Assembly: GCA_020200195.1 (NCBI GenBank)
Contig: JAIVJE010000024.1
Span: 1 to 8,365 of the forward strand
DNA from: Acidobacteriota bacterium
GTDB lineage: Bacteria; Acidobacteriota; Vicinamibacteria; Vicinamibacterales; 2-12-FULL-66-21
Reading direction: 5' to 3'
DNA length: 8,365 bases
The position numbers and the translations under genes are program-made. Under the pieces are notes generated by a model, which was given only the letters and a program-made list of their open reading frames with translations, had not been told where the DNA came from and made no database searches. Below are positions 1-5,544 of this stretch, one piece after another. Numbering within the stretch: the stretch's first letter is position 1; every line of letters starts with the position of its first letter.

Positions 1-102
1 CTCGACCACGGCGGTCTTGAGTCCGAGCTGTGCGGCGCGGATGGCGGCCACGTAGCCGCCGGTTCCCGAACCGATCACCACAACGTCATATTCGTTCGGC
101 AT
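1..102 (-). CDS. lpdA: Dihydrolipoyl dehydrogenase, N-terminal fragment (cut by window edge)
   Basis: Only the first 34 codons are present; the gene continues beyond position 1. The reverse-strand translation starts MPNEYDVVVIGSGTGGYV and continues AAIRAAQLGLKTAVVE. This is the beta-alpha-beta FAD-binding (Rossmann) start of the pyridine nucleotide-disulphide oxidoreductases: the GxGxxG dinucleotide fold sits at residues 11-16, followed by GYVAAIRAAQLG and a strand ending in an acidic residue (E34), which would bind the FAD ribose. The GGYVAAIRAAQLGLKTAVVE pattern is typical of the E3 subunit of 2-oxoacid dehydrogenase complexes, which reoxidises dihydrolipoyl groups with NAD+. The redox-active CxxxxC lies outside the window, so another flavoprotein of the same family remains possible. 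The start ATG (complement of 100-102) has no obvious Shine-Dalgarno site. It lies 19 nt after the stop of the small membrane protein gene, so the two are probably cotranscribed. Confidence 0.85.
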   Translation of the reverse strand, partial: MPNEYDVVVIGSGTGGYVAAIRAAQLGLKTAVVE

Positions 103-121
103 AGTCAGTCAGCGTCAGGAG

Positions 122-391
122 CTAGGCGTCTGGAGGCTTTTTCTTGATGGTTGACAGCGGTACGAATGACACGGAGGGCGAGCCTGGCGACGGCGCCGAA
201 ACTTCGTCGGCCTCCGCCTCAGCTTGCGAAGGATCTAGACGGGCGACCTGCGACCGCAGCCGCGTGTAGTCGTACCGCAGCTCCCAGTATGACTGGTTGA
301 GCGCATCGACCTTCCGGGACAGACGGCGTACGGACCCCAACGCCGCCACCGCCAGCAGCACGGCCATGCCTGCAACGACCCACAGGACCAC
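122..391 (-). CDS. Small membrane-anchored coiled-coil protein, unknown function
   Basis: 89 residues; I do not recognise a family. The start is GTG (complement of 389-391), the first usable start after an in-frame TAA at 404-406; an ATG at 367 (residue 9) is an alternative. Residues 2-20 are a single hydrophobic stretch (VLWVVAGMAVLLAVAALGSV), read as an N-terminal membrane anchor. Residues 21-53 are charged with regular hydrophobic spacing (VDALNQSYWELRYDYTRLRSQVARLD), suggesting a short coiled coil. The rest, about 55-89, is acidic then proline/serine-rich with a KKK near the C terminus, probably disordered. The positive residues after the anchor (RRLSRK) favour a cytoplasmic location for the coiled coil. 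The gene lies 19 nt upstream of lpdA on the same strand, so the two may be one transcript, but nothing ties it to E3 function. Codon use looks like that of the neighbours. Confidence 0.6.
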   Translation of the reverse strand: MVLWVVAGMAVLLAVAALGSVRRLSRKVDALNQSYWELRYDYTRLRSQVARLDPSQAEAEADEVSAPSPGSPSVSFVPLSTIKKKPPDA

Positions 392-455
392 AACCGCCGT
401 ACTTTAGCACCATTCGCGCAGGCTCGTCCGTTCCGCGTCGGGTCTTGATCTTGTA

Positions 456-496
456 CCTTTTCCCTTCTCCCTTTTTCCCTTTTCCCTTTTCCTTTC
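456..496. repeat. 41-nt uninterrupted polypyrimidine tract with TTTTCCC-like tandem units
   Basis: Positions 456-496 contain only C and T on the + strand (G/A on the other). They are built from degenerate repeats of CCCTTTT (cccttttt, ccctttt, ccctttt, then cctttc). The tract lies in the 142-bp divergent spacer between the small membrane protein gene (-) and the response regulator gene (+). Mirror-symmetric polypurine/polypyrimidine tracts can adopt triplex structures and are prone to length change. Whether this one does anything is unknown. Confidence 0.75.
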
Positions 497-515
497 GAGC
501 GTGCCCCCGACACGT

Positions 516-521
516 TACAAT
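516..521 (+). promoter_or_regulatory. Candidate -10 box (TACAAT) just upstream of the response regulator start
   Basis: TACAAT matches the sigma-70-type -10 consensus TATAAT at 5 of 6 positions and ends 12 nt before the ATG at 534. Transcription starting about 7 nt downstream would leave a leader of only a few bases, and no Shine-Dalgarno sequence precedes the ATG (cggcgcttcccc). I see no clear TTGACA-like -35 element. The same TACAAT-short gap-ATG arrangement occurs upstream of queF in this window, which makes chance somewhat less likely. Confidence 0.45.
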
Positions 522-533
522 CGGCGCTTCCCC

Positions 534-1922
534 ATGGGAACGACCTCGAAGACGGTCCTGATCTGCGACGACGATCAGGGGATGCGCGACACGATCACGG
601 CGATCCTCAAGCGCGACTATCGCGTCATGGCGGTGTCGAGCGGAGAGGCCGCGCTCACGCTCATGAAGCAGGAGGACGTCGACCTGATCCTGCTCGACGT
701 GCGGTTGCCGGGGATCAGCGGGTTCGATGTCCTGCGCATCGTCAAAGAGAACTACGGCCTCGTCGAATGCATCATGATCTCGGCCATCAACGAAGTCGAG
801 ACCGCCGTGCAGGCGATGAAGCATGGCGCCTACCACTACATCACCAAGAACTTCGAGTACGACGAGCTGCGATCGCTCGTCCGCAACGCGTTCGAGCGAC
901 AGGACCTGAACCGGCAGGTCATCACGCTGTCGGCGCAGGTGACGGAACAGAGGGATCGGGAATTCCACATCGGGCCGAGCAAGCAGATCCGCGACATCAT
1001 CGATGTCGTCCAGAAAGTCGCGAAACTCTCGGCGACCGTGCTGATCCTGGGCGAGAGTGGGACGGGCAAGGAGTTGCTGGCCCGGGTGCTGCACCGCGAG
1101 TCCGGCCGTGGCGAGGCGCCGTTCATCGCCGTCAACCTGTCGGCGATTCCCCATGAGCTCGTTGAAAGCACGTTGTTCGGACACGAGCGCGGGGCGTTCA
1201 CCGGCGCGCACAAACAACAGCTTGGCAAGTTCGAGCTGGCCGCCGGGGGTACGCTGTTCCTGGACGAAATCGGGGACCTGCGCGTCGACCTGCAGGCCAA
1301 GCTGCTCCGAGCGATTCAGGAGGGTGAGATCGAGCGCGTCGGCGGCGCCAAACCGATCAAGACGGACTTCCGGCTGGTCGTCGCGACGAACGTCGACCTC
1401 GACAAAGCGGTGAAGGACGGGCGATTCCGCGAAGATCTCTACTATCGGATCAACGTCATTCCGATCCGCATGCCGCCGCTCCGGGAACGAATCGACGACC
1501 TGCCCGAGCTCGCGCGGTTGTTCGTGCAGCGGTACAAGACGAAATTCAAGAAGCCCGTGCGCGGTGTCGCCGACTCCGCGCTGCGGATCCTCGCCTCCTA
1601 CTGGTGGCCGGGCAACATCCGGGAACTGGAGAACCTGATCGAGCGGCTGGTGGCGGTCAGCGACAAGGAGTGGATCACCGACGACGACCTGCCGCTCGAG
1701 TACCACTTCGCCAAACTCGATTCGGGCCCTACCACCGGCGAGGCGTTGTTTCAGGAAGCCTGCGACACGTTCGAGCGGAACTTCGTGCTGCGCGCGCTCG
1801 AGAAATGCGATTGGAATGTCACGGCCACAGCGCGGTATCTGGGCATCCCGCTGAGCACCCTCAAGCACAAAATGGCGCGGCTCGATCTGCGCGATCTCGC
1901 GCGCAAACTGCGCGGCGCATAG
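534..1922 (+). CDS. NtrC-family sigma-54-dependent response regulator
   Basis: 462 residues, full length for the NtrC/AtoC/ZraR group. Residues 1-125 form a receiver domain: acidic pocket D13-D14, phospho-acceptor D55 in LILLDVRLPG, and conserved K105 in ITKNFEYDEL. About 145-385 is the AAA+ activator domain. It has Walker A GESGTGKE (173-180), the sigma-54-contacting GAFTGA loop (220-225), Walker B GGTLFLDEIG (D244/E245), arginine-finger region FREDLYYR (298-305), and sensor II in WPGNIRELEN (358-367). The C terminus has a Fis-type helix-turn-helix (about 427-450, NVTATARYLGIPLSTLKHKM). It should therefore bind enhancer sites when phosphorylated and remodel sigma-54 RNA polymerase using ATP. 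I prefer the ATG at 534; an in-frame GTG at 501 would add 11 unlike-family residues and overlap the candidate -10 box. The likely cognate kinase is at 5541-7286, and the genes lying between the two are the obvious candidate targets. A 20-nt hairpin begins right after the stop codon. Confidence 0.93.
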   Translation: MGTTSKTVLICDDDQGMRDTITAILKRDYRVMAVSSGEAALTLMKQEDVDLILLDVRLPGISGFDVLRIVKENYGLVECIMISAINEVETAVQAMKHGAYHYITKNFEYDELRSLVRNAFERQDLNRQVITLSAQVTEQRDREFHIGPSKQIRDIIDVVQKVAKLSATVLILGESGTGKELLARVLHRESGRGEAPFIAVNLSAIPHELVESTLFGHERGAFTGAHKQQLGKFELAAGGTLFLDEIGDLRVDLQAKLLRAIQEGEIERVGGAKPIKTDFRLVVATNVDLDKAVKDGRFREDLYYRINVIPIRMPPLRERIDDLPELARLFVQRYKTKFKKPVRGVADSALRILASYWWPGNIRELENLIERLVAVSDKEWITDDDLPLEYHFAKLDSGPTTGEALFQEACDTFERNFVLRALEKCDWNVTATARYLGIPLSTLKHKMARLDLRDLARKLRGA

Positions 1923-1942
1923 CCGGCCAAGGGATTGGCCGG
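1923..1942 (+). terminator. Perfect 8-bp hairpin directly after the response regulator stop codon
   Basis: CCGGCCAA at 1923-1930 and TTGGCCGG at 1935-1942 are perfectly complementary around a GGGA tetraloop, starting at the base after the TAG stop. No T-run follows, so this is not a classical intrinsic terminator; it could be a weak terminator, a 3'-end stabiliser, or a DNA dyad for a regulator. The right arm can also pair with GGCCAA at 1946-1951, giving a second, mutually exclusive hairpin. Confidence 0.45.
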
Positions 1943-2097
1943 TCGGGCCAATCAGTTGACCACCTCAGCCGTCCTCTTCGCTCGGACTTGCGCCGGATCC
2001 GCCCATTAGTCTTCACTTTCCGGGATCCAAAGAGTCCTCTCACAGATCTGTATTCTCGCCATCAATCGGCCAATCCGCTGGCCCGATGTGACTCTTT
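1935..2097. promoter_or_regulatory. Cluster of inverted repeats upstream of the maturase operon, possible enhancer sites
   Basis: The 301 bp between the response regulator and the maturase hold several dyads. TTGGCC-GGTCG-GGCCAA (1935-1951) is a 17-bp palindrome overlapping the hairpin at 1923-1942. A related imperfect dyad spans 2065-2087: the left arm ATCGGCCA is mirrored by TGGCCCGAT on the right. The octamer GGCCAATC occurs directly at 1946-1953 and 2068-2075. Separately, AAAGAGTC (2029-2036) and GACTCTTT (2090-2097) form an exact 8-bp inverted pair 53 nt apart. NtrC-type activators usually bind short dyads roughly 60-200 bp upstream of a sigma-54 promoter, which fits these positions relative to 2115-2131. 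That these are binding sites is inference. No gene is seen in this interval. Confidence 0.4.
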
Positions 2098-2114
2098 AGA
2101 CAGTCTTCGTTTAA

Positions 2115-2131
2115 TCGGAATATCGGTTGCA
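2115..2131 (+). promoter_or_regulatory. Candidate sigma-54 (-24/-12) promoter for the maturase operon
   Basis: TCGGAATATCGGTTGCA has the invariant GG (2117-2118), exactly ten bases, then GC (2129-2130), with the -12 half TTGCA a full match. The -24 half is weaker: consensus TGGCACG reads CGGAATA. A transcript would begin near 2142, leaving about an 80-nt leader before the ATG at 2224. The support is contextual: the gene immediately upstream encodes a GAFTGA-containing sigma-54 activator. GG-N10-GC is short and can arise by chance in GC-rich DNA, hence moderate confidence. Confidence 0.4.
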
Positions 2132-2223
2132 CTGAGGCAGGCGCGCTGCGACGGCCGGCGAATGCCTGCCTTCCCAATCCCCTTCAGTCGCTGGTTCGGT
2201 TCGAGCACGCAAGGAGCGCGTCA

Positions 2224-3648
2224 ATGCAGCCCTCGATGTTCAACGTTCGTGTCCCACTGGAAGACCGTAACGAGGTCTTCCTGATGAACACGTTCACGGA
2301 CGCTCAGTTGATCGTCTCGCGCGAGGTCTCGGACCTGCCCGACCGCGTCGGCGCGGACACCGCCTGGCCAACGACGCTCGCCGACGAGGAGCGTGAAGCG
2401 CTCTCGACCCTCACCGACAACGGCTTCATTGTCGAGAGCCGCGCGACAGACCGCCGCAACGTCGAGGACTTCTTCCGGGACGTCCGCGAGTCGACCGACC
2501 AGCTCCGGGTCACCGTCCTGACGACCCTGCAGTGCAATTTCGCGTGTGATTACTGCATCCAGGGGGACCACGGCGACTACAACAAGACCGCGGCCAAGAT
2601 GTCGTTCGAGACGGCGGCCCGCGTTGCCGCGTGGTCGGAAGACCGGCTCGACGCGTTGACGCCCGAAAGCTTCGTGCTCACGTTCTTCGGAGGGGAGCCG
2701 CTCCTCAATCTTCCGGTCATGTACTACCTCGCCGAGCGTATGTGGACCGCGTGTGAGACCCGTGGCGTGCGGATGCTGATCAACATCATCACGAACGGCC
2801 TGTTGCTGACACCGGATGTCGTCGATCGTCTGGTCCCGTTCGGCCTCAACGGCGTCAAGGTCACGCTCGACGGCGACCGCGACGCACACAACCGGATGCG
2901 GCCGCTGCGAGGCGGCCAGGGAACGTTCGACAAGATCGTGCAGAACGTCCGGCTCGTAGCGCACAAGTGCCGCGTGTCGATCGGGGGCAACTTCGACGAA
3001 TCGACCGTCGATACGTACCCGGCGCTACTCGACTTCCTGCGCCAGCAGGAGTTCGCGGACAAGCTCTCCAAGGTCGCGTTCAAACCGGTCATCCGCGCGA
3101 AAGTCCCGCAGCAGCCGAAAGGCCTGATCCCGCTGACGGTCGTCGGCGAAGGGGGCAACGCGTTGAACGGGGCGTGCATGACGTCAGCCGGCGGAGGCAC
3201 GAGCATCTGCGACAACTGCAATTTCATAGACGACAAGCTGTCCTTCCTCCGCGAGGAGACCAAGAAACGCGGGTTCCCGACAGTGGACGGCGTCCACATG
3301 GGCCCATGCGAGATTCACAAGAAACATGCGCACACGATCGGACCCGACGGCTCGCTGTACGCATGTCCCGGGTTTGCCGGCGACGTGCCGAGCTCCACGG
3401 GGCACATCGACGGGCGTCAGGAGAGTCGGCGTGCAGCGGCGGCGACGCGTTTCGAAGTGATCACAGCGTGGAAGGAGTGCAACGACTGCGCGTTCATTCC
3501 GGTCTGCGCGGGAGGCTGCACGGTCGCAGCGCACACGGAGATCGGCGACATGAACAAACCCAATTGTCACAAACCGAGCTTCGAAGCGGGCCTCATCACG
3601 CTCGCCCTCGACGCCGCGCGCGGCGCGAACCCGGTGATCGTGAACTGA
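2224..3648 (+). CDS. Radical SAM/SPASM peptide maturase (RiPP-modifying enzyme)
   Basis: 474 residues. The radical SAM core runs from about 95 to 300: the CX3CX2C cluster motif is CNFACDYC (C104, C108, C111), followed by GGEP (156-159) and the ITNG strand (189-192). The C terminus has a complete SPASM set for two auxiliary Fe-S clusters: C362, then G376 and C381 (GX4C), then CX2CX5CX3C at C419/C422/C428/C432, and a last C448. Residues 1-90 (starting FNVRVPLEDRNEVFLMNTFT) resemble the N-terminal region of other peptide maturases and may bind the precursor leader; this is inference. Additional cysteines C318, C329 and C332 lie between core and SPASM in a glycine-rich stretch. The enzyme should cleave SAM to a 5'-deoxyadenosyl radical and crosslink or otherwise modify a ribosomal peptide, most likely those encoded at 3681 and 3809. 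The start has a strong AAGGAG at 2211-2216, 7 nt before the ATG. An anaerobic sulfatase-maturase role is less likely because no sulfatase is nearby. Confidence 0.9.
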   Translation: MQPSMFNVRVPLEDRNEVFLMNTFTDAQLIVSREVSDLPDRVGADTAWPTTLADEEREALSTLTDNGFIVESRATDRRNVEDFFRDVRESTDQLRVTVLTTLQCNFACDYCIQGDHGDYNKTAAKMSFETAARVAAWSEDRLDALTPESFVLTFFGGEPLLNLPVMYYLAERMWTACETRGVRMLINIITNGLLLTPDVVDRLVPFGLNGVKVTLDGDRDAHNRMRPLRGGQGTFDKIVQNVRLVAHKCRVSIGGNFDESTVDTYPALLDFLRQQEFADKLSKVAFKPVIRAKVPQQPKGLIPLTVVGEGGNALNGACMTSAGGGTSICDNCNFIDDKLSFLREETKKRGFPTVDGVHMGPCEIHKKHAHTIGPDGSLYACPGFAGDVPSSTGHIDGRQESRRAAAATRFEVITAWKECNDCAFIPVCAGGCTVAAHTEIGDMNKPNCHKPSFEAGLITLALDAARGANPVIVN

Positions 3649-3680
3649 CGGGATCTATTTACGTAGGCACAGGAGACGCG

Positions 3681-3764
3681 ATGAAAAAAGGGAAGAAGGA
3701 CGAGAAGAAGACGGGGACGCTGCGGCCCTGGCTCGTGGATGTCGCCACCGAACACCTCAGGTAG
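3681..3764 (+). CDS. Candidate RiPP precursor peptide 1 (27 residues)
   Basis: A short ORF 32 nt after the maturase stop, with AGGAG at 3671-3675 spaced 5 nt from the ATG. The N-terminal half is very basic and hydrophilic (MKKGKKDEKKTG), and the C-terminal half is LRPWLVDVATEHLR. Its block P16-W17-L18-V19-D20-V21 aligns without gaps with P20-F21-M22-V23-D24-V25 of the second short ORF, and both have E three residues after the final V. The position behind a radical SAM/SPASM gene, ribosome binding site and shared block together mark it as a substrate; the leader/core boundary near residue 14 is a guess. It has no cysteine, so thioether formation cannot be its modification. I do not recognise a named precursor family. 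It could alternatively be a degenerate duplicate of the second peptide. Confidence 0.72.
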   Translation: MKKGKKDEKKTGTLRPWLVDVATEHLR

Positions 3765-3808
3765 CGCCACACGCGGTCCAGACCACAAACGATTTCAAGG
3801 AGAGCGAC

Positions 3809-3907
3809 ATGAAGATTCAGATTGTCAAAAAGGGTAACAGCAAGACGAAGACAATGAGCATCTGCCCGTTCATGGTGGATGTGCCGCCTGAGGCAGGCAA
3901 GAAGTAA
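3809..3907 (+). CDS. Candidate RiPP precursor peptide 2 (32 residues)
   Basis: It begins 44 nt after the first short ORF and has the best ribosome binding site here, AAGGAG at 3797-3802 with a 6-nt gap to the ATG. The leader is MKIQIVKKGNSKTKTM and the C-terminal part is SICPFMVDVPPEAGKK. The C-P-F-M-V-D-V-P-P block (residues 19-27) parallels the P-W-L-V-D-V block of the first peptide, which suggests duplication and divergence. The single cysteine, C19, precedes the shared proline. The aromatic residue (F21, W in the partner) two residues before V23 is the sort of arrangement used in three-residue cyclophanes formed by some SPASM enzymes; that chemistry is inferred, not shown. In-frame ATGs at residues 16 and 22 lack ribosome binding sites and would remove the leader. 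The gene family is not recognised. Confidence 0.78.
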   Translation: MKIQIVKKGNSKTKTMSICPFMVDVPPEAGKK

Positions 3908-3919
3908 GACGACGCCGGC

Positions 3920-3941
3920 CCGCGCTGCTGCCGAGGCGCGG
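3920..3941 (+). other. Small GC hairpin between precursor 2 and the lipoprotein gene
   Basis: CCGCGC (3920-3925) pairs with GCGCGG (3936-3941) over a 10-nt loop, 12 nt after the second precursor's stop. It is followed by AAAA, not a T-run, so it is not a standard terminator. It might protect the 3' end of a precursor transcript and help give more precursor than downstream mRNA. In sequence this GC-rich, a 6-bp stem can be chance. Confidence 0.25.
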
Positions 3942-3966
3942 AAAAGCCGATAATCAAGGCAGCGAC

Positions 3967-5544
3967 ATGTCTCCCCGCACCCCGGCCACGCCATGCGGCG
4001 TCTGCTCTTCGAGAGGCGCCAATTGGTTATCGTCGGTGACGGTATGCGTATGTCTCGCCACGTTGGCCGCAAGTGCAACGGGGTGCGACGGCCGTGCGAC
4101 CGTACTGCCTCCCCCCGTTACCGTACAGATTGGTGTGGCACTGCCTCGGGAGGGCGTCCCCTCAGGAGGAGTGCGGGCGTTCGTTGACGGCGTCGTGAAC
4201 GAAGCGCTCGTCGGGATCGGCTGGGACGGGCGCGCTACGTCGAAGCTCGCCGCGGGCTGGGAGTACGCACCGGATGGGCTAGCGCTCCGCCTGCAGCTCC
4301 ACCCACAAATCAAGTTCCACGATGGCGCTCCGGTCACCTCGGAGATCGTCAGACAGGTCCTGCTGAAGGTCGTCGAGGAGCCAGGGCGGCCCCTCAGCTA
4401 CTCGAGCATCACGGAGATTCGCGTCATCGACGACCGCGTCGTCGAGCTCCGCCTGTCAAGACCGGAATCGTTCCTCTTGTCTGACCTGGCGGGGTCCAGC
4501 ATCAACCACCTCGACAAGCCTCGAATAGGCGTCGGGCCGTACCGACGGGCTGACCAGAAGGATCAGCGTGATGTGGCGCGCCTAGAGGCGTTCCGGGATT
4601 ACTATCGCGGCCGCCCGAAGACCGACCTCGTCGAAGTGAAGGCATACAAGGACCAGCGCAGCTCGTGGGCGGCGTTGATGCGCGGCGAGATCAACGCGTT
4701 GCACGAGGTGAGCCCCGCCACGGCCGATTTCGTGGAGGCCGAATCGAGCATCCGCACGTTCGCGTTCCTGCGGCCCTATTACGCGTTTCTCAGCTTCAAT
4801 CTGCATCATCCCGTTCTGTCACGCGTAGAAGTGCGTCAGGCCATCAGCCATGCGATTAATCGGGCCCAGGTAGTGCAGCTGGCGTTGCGTGGACGCGGGC
4901 AGCCCGCAGACGGCCCGATATGGCCGTTCCACTGGGCCTACAGCACGGGTCACAAGAGCTACTCCTACAACCCCGAGGCCGCCAGGCTCCTTCTGGATGC
5001 CGCAGGTTTTCCGGTCCCGGCCGAACGGCCCGTTGGTCGGATGCCGAGTCGTCTCCGCTTCAAATGCTTGATCCAGGCTGATTACGCGCGCTTCGAGACG
5101 ATGGCGCTGGTGATGCAGAAACAGCTGTTCGACGTCGGCGTGGATATGGAGTTGGAGGCGTTACCCCTCGCCGATTTCGTGAAGCGTGCAACGACCGGGG
5201 AGTACGACACACTGTTGTTCGAGTGGGCGAGCGCTCGCACGCTCGGGTGGGTGTACAACGCCTGGCATTCGCCGGCCCCGGGTGCAGTGTCACCAAACGC
5301 CGGCTACCGTGCCGCAGATGCGATTCTCGACAGGCTGCGCAGAAGTACCACCGAGGACGATACCCGCGTCGCGGTCAGCGAACTGCAACGGGTCTTGTAC
5401 GAGGATCCGCCGGCCGTCTTCATCGCCTGGCCCAACGTGTCGCGTGCGGTCAGCACCGCATTCCTCGTCCCGGAGGAGGCGAATCCGGACGTGATGGGCA
5501 GCCTGTGGCTGTGGCAACCAGTGTCCGCGCTCTCGGGCAAATGA
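3967..5544 (+). CDS. Family 5 (peptide/nickel-type) extracellular solute-binding lipoprotein
   Basis: 525 residues, the usual length for the DppA/OppA-type SBP_bac_5 family. The N terminus has a basic residue, a hydrophobic stretch at 21-37 and a lipobox-like ATGC with C40, so it should be a lipidated, envelope-anchored binding protein; alanine at -3 is a less common lipobox residue. Family hallmarks: LAAGWEYAPDGLALRLQLHP (94-113), KFHDGAPVTSE (116-126), VGPYRR (189-194), and the SFNLHHPVLSRVEVRQAISH block (276-295) ending in AINRA. AAGG at 3956-3959 lies 7 nt before the ATG. No permease or ATPase gene follows, as would be expected for an importer. Instead, its TGA overlaps the kinase ATG (ATGA at 5541-5544), suggesting translational coupling. 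This favours a role as a sensory binding protein presenting a ligand, perhaps a peptide, to the kinase, or sharing a transporter encoded elsewhere. The ligand is unknown. Confidence 0.88.
   Translation: MSPRTPATPCGVCSSRGANWLSSVTVCVCLATLAASATGCDGRATVLPPPVTVQIGVALPREGVPSGGVRAFVDGVVNEALVGIGWDGRATSKLAAGWEYAPDGLALRLQLHPQIKFHDGAPVTSEIVRQVLLKVVEEPGRPLSYSSITEIRVIDDRVVELRLSRPESFLLSDLAGSSINHLDKPRIGVGPYRRADQKDQRDVARLEAFRDYYRGRPKTDLVEVKAYKDQRSSWAALMRGEINALHEVSPATADFVEAESSIRTFAFLRPYYAFLSFNLHHPVLSRVEVRQAISHAINRAQVVQLALRGRGQPADGPIWPFHWAYSTGHKSYSYNPEAARLLLDAAGFPVPAERPVGRMPSRLRFKCLIQADYARFETMALVMQKQLFDVGVDMELEALPLADFVKRATTGEYDTLLFEWASARTLGWVYNAWHSPAPGAVSPNAGYRAADAILDRLRRSTTEDDTRVAVSELQRVLYEDPPAVFIAWPNVSRAVSTAFLVPEEANPDVMGSLWLWQPVSALSGK

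Noticed and set aside
235..513. 92-codon - strand frame rich in K/G/R across the pyrimidine tract
   Set aside because: Its composition comes from the GGGAAAA repeats on that strand and it overlaps the better-supported membrane protein gene out of frame.
219..1868. 549-codon open frame on the - strand opposite the response regulator
   Set aside because: The + strand frame has full NtrC-family motifs; the antisense frame is rich in D/R/V/H/L in the way typical of the complement of GC-rich coding DNA, with no recognisable domain.
2224..3648. PqqE, mycofactocin or anaerobic sulfatase maturase identity
   Set aside because: Neither short peptide has a PqqA-type Glu-x-x-x-Tyr pair or a C-terminal Val-Tyr, no partner biosynthesis genes or sulfatase are nearby, and the SPASM motifs alone do not separate these families.
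2967..3764. 265-codon + strand frame overlapping the maturase and ending at the same stop as precursor 1
   Set aside because: Most of it is an arginine-rich off-frame reading of the maturase; only the last 27 codons, with their own ATG and AGGAG, look real.
5223..5540. N-terminal extension of the kinase frame into the lipoprotein gene
   Set aside because: The extension is an off-frame reading of the SBP; the ATG at 5541 is followed at once by the expected basic residues and TM1.
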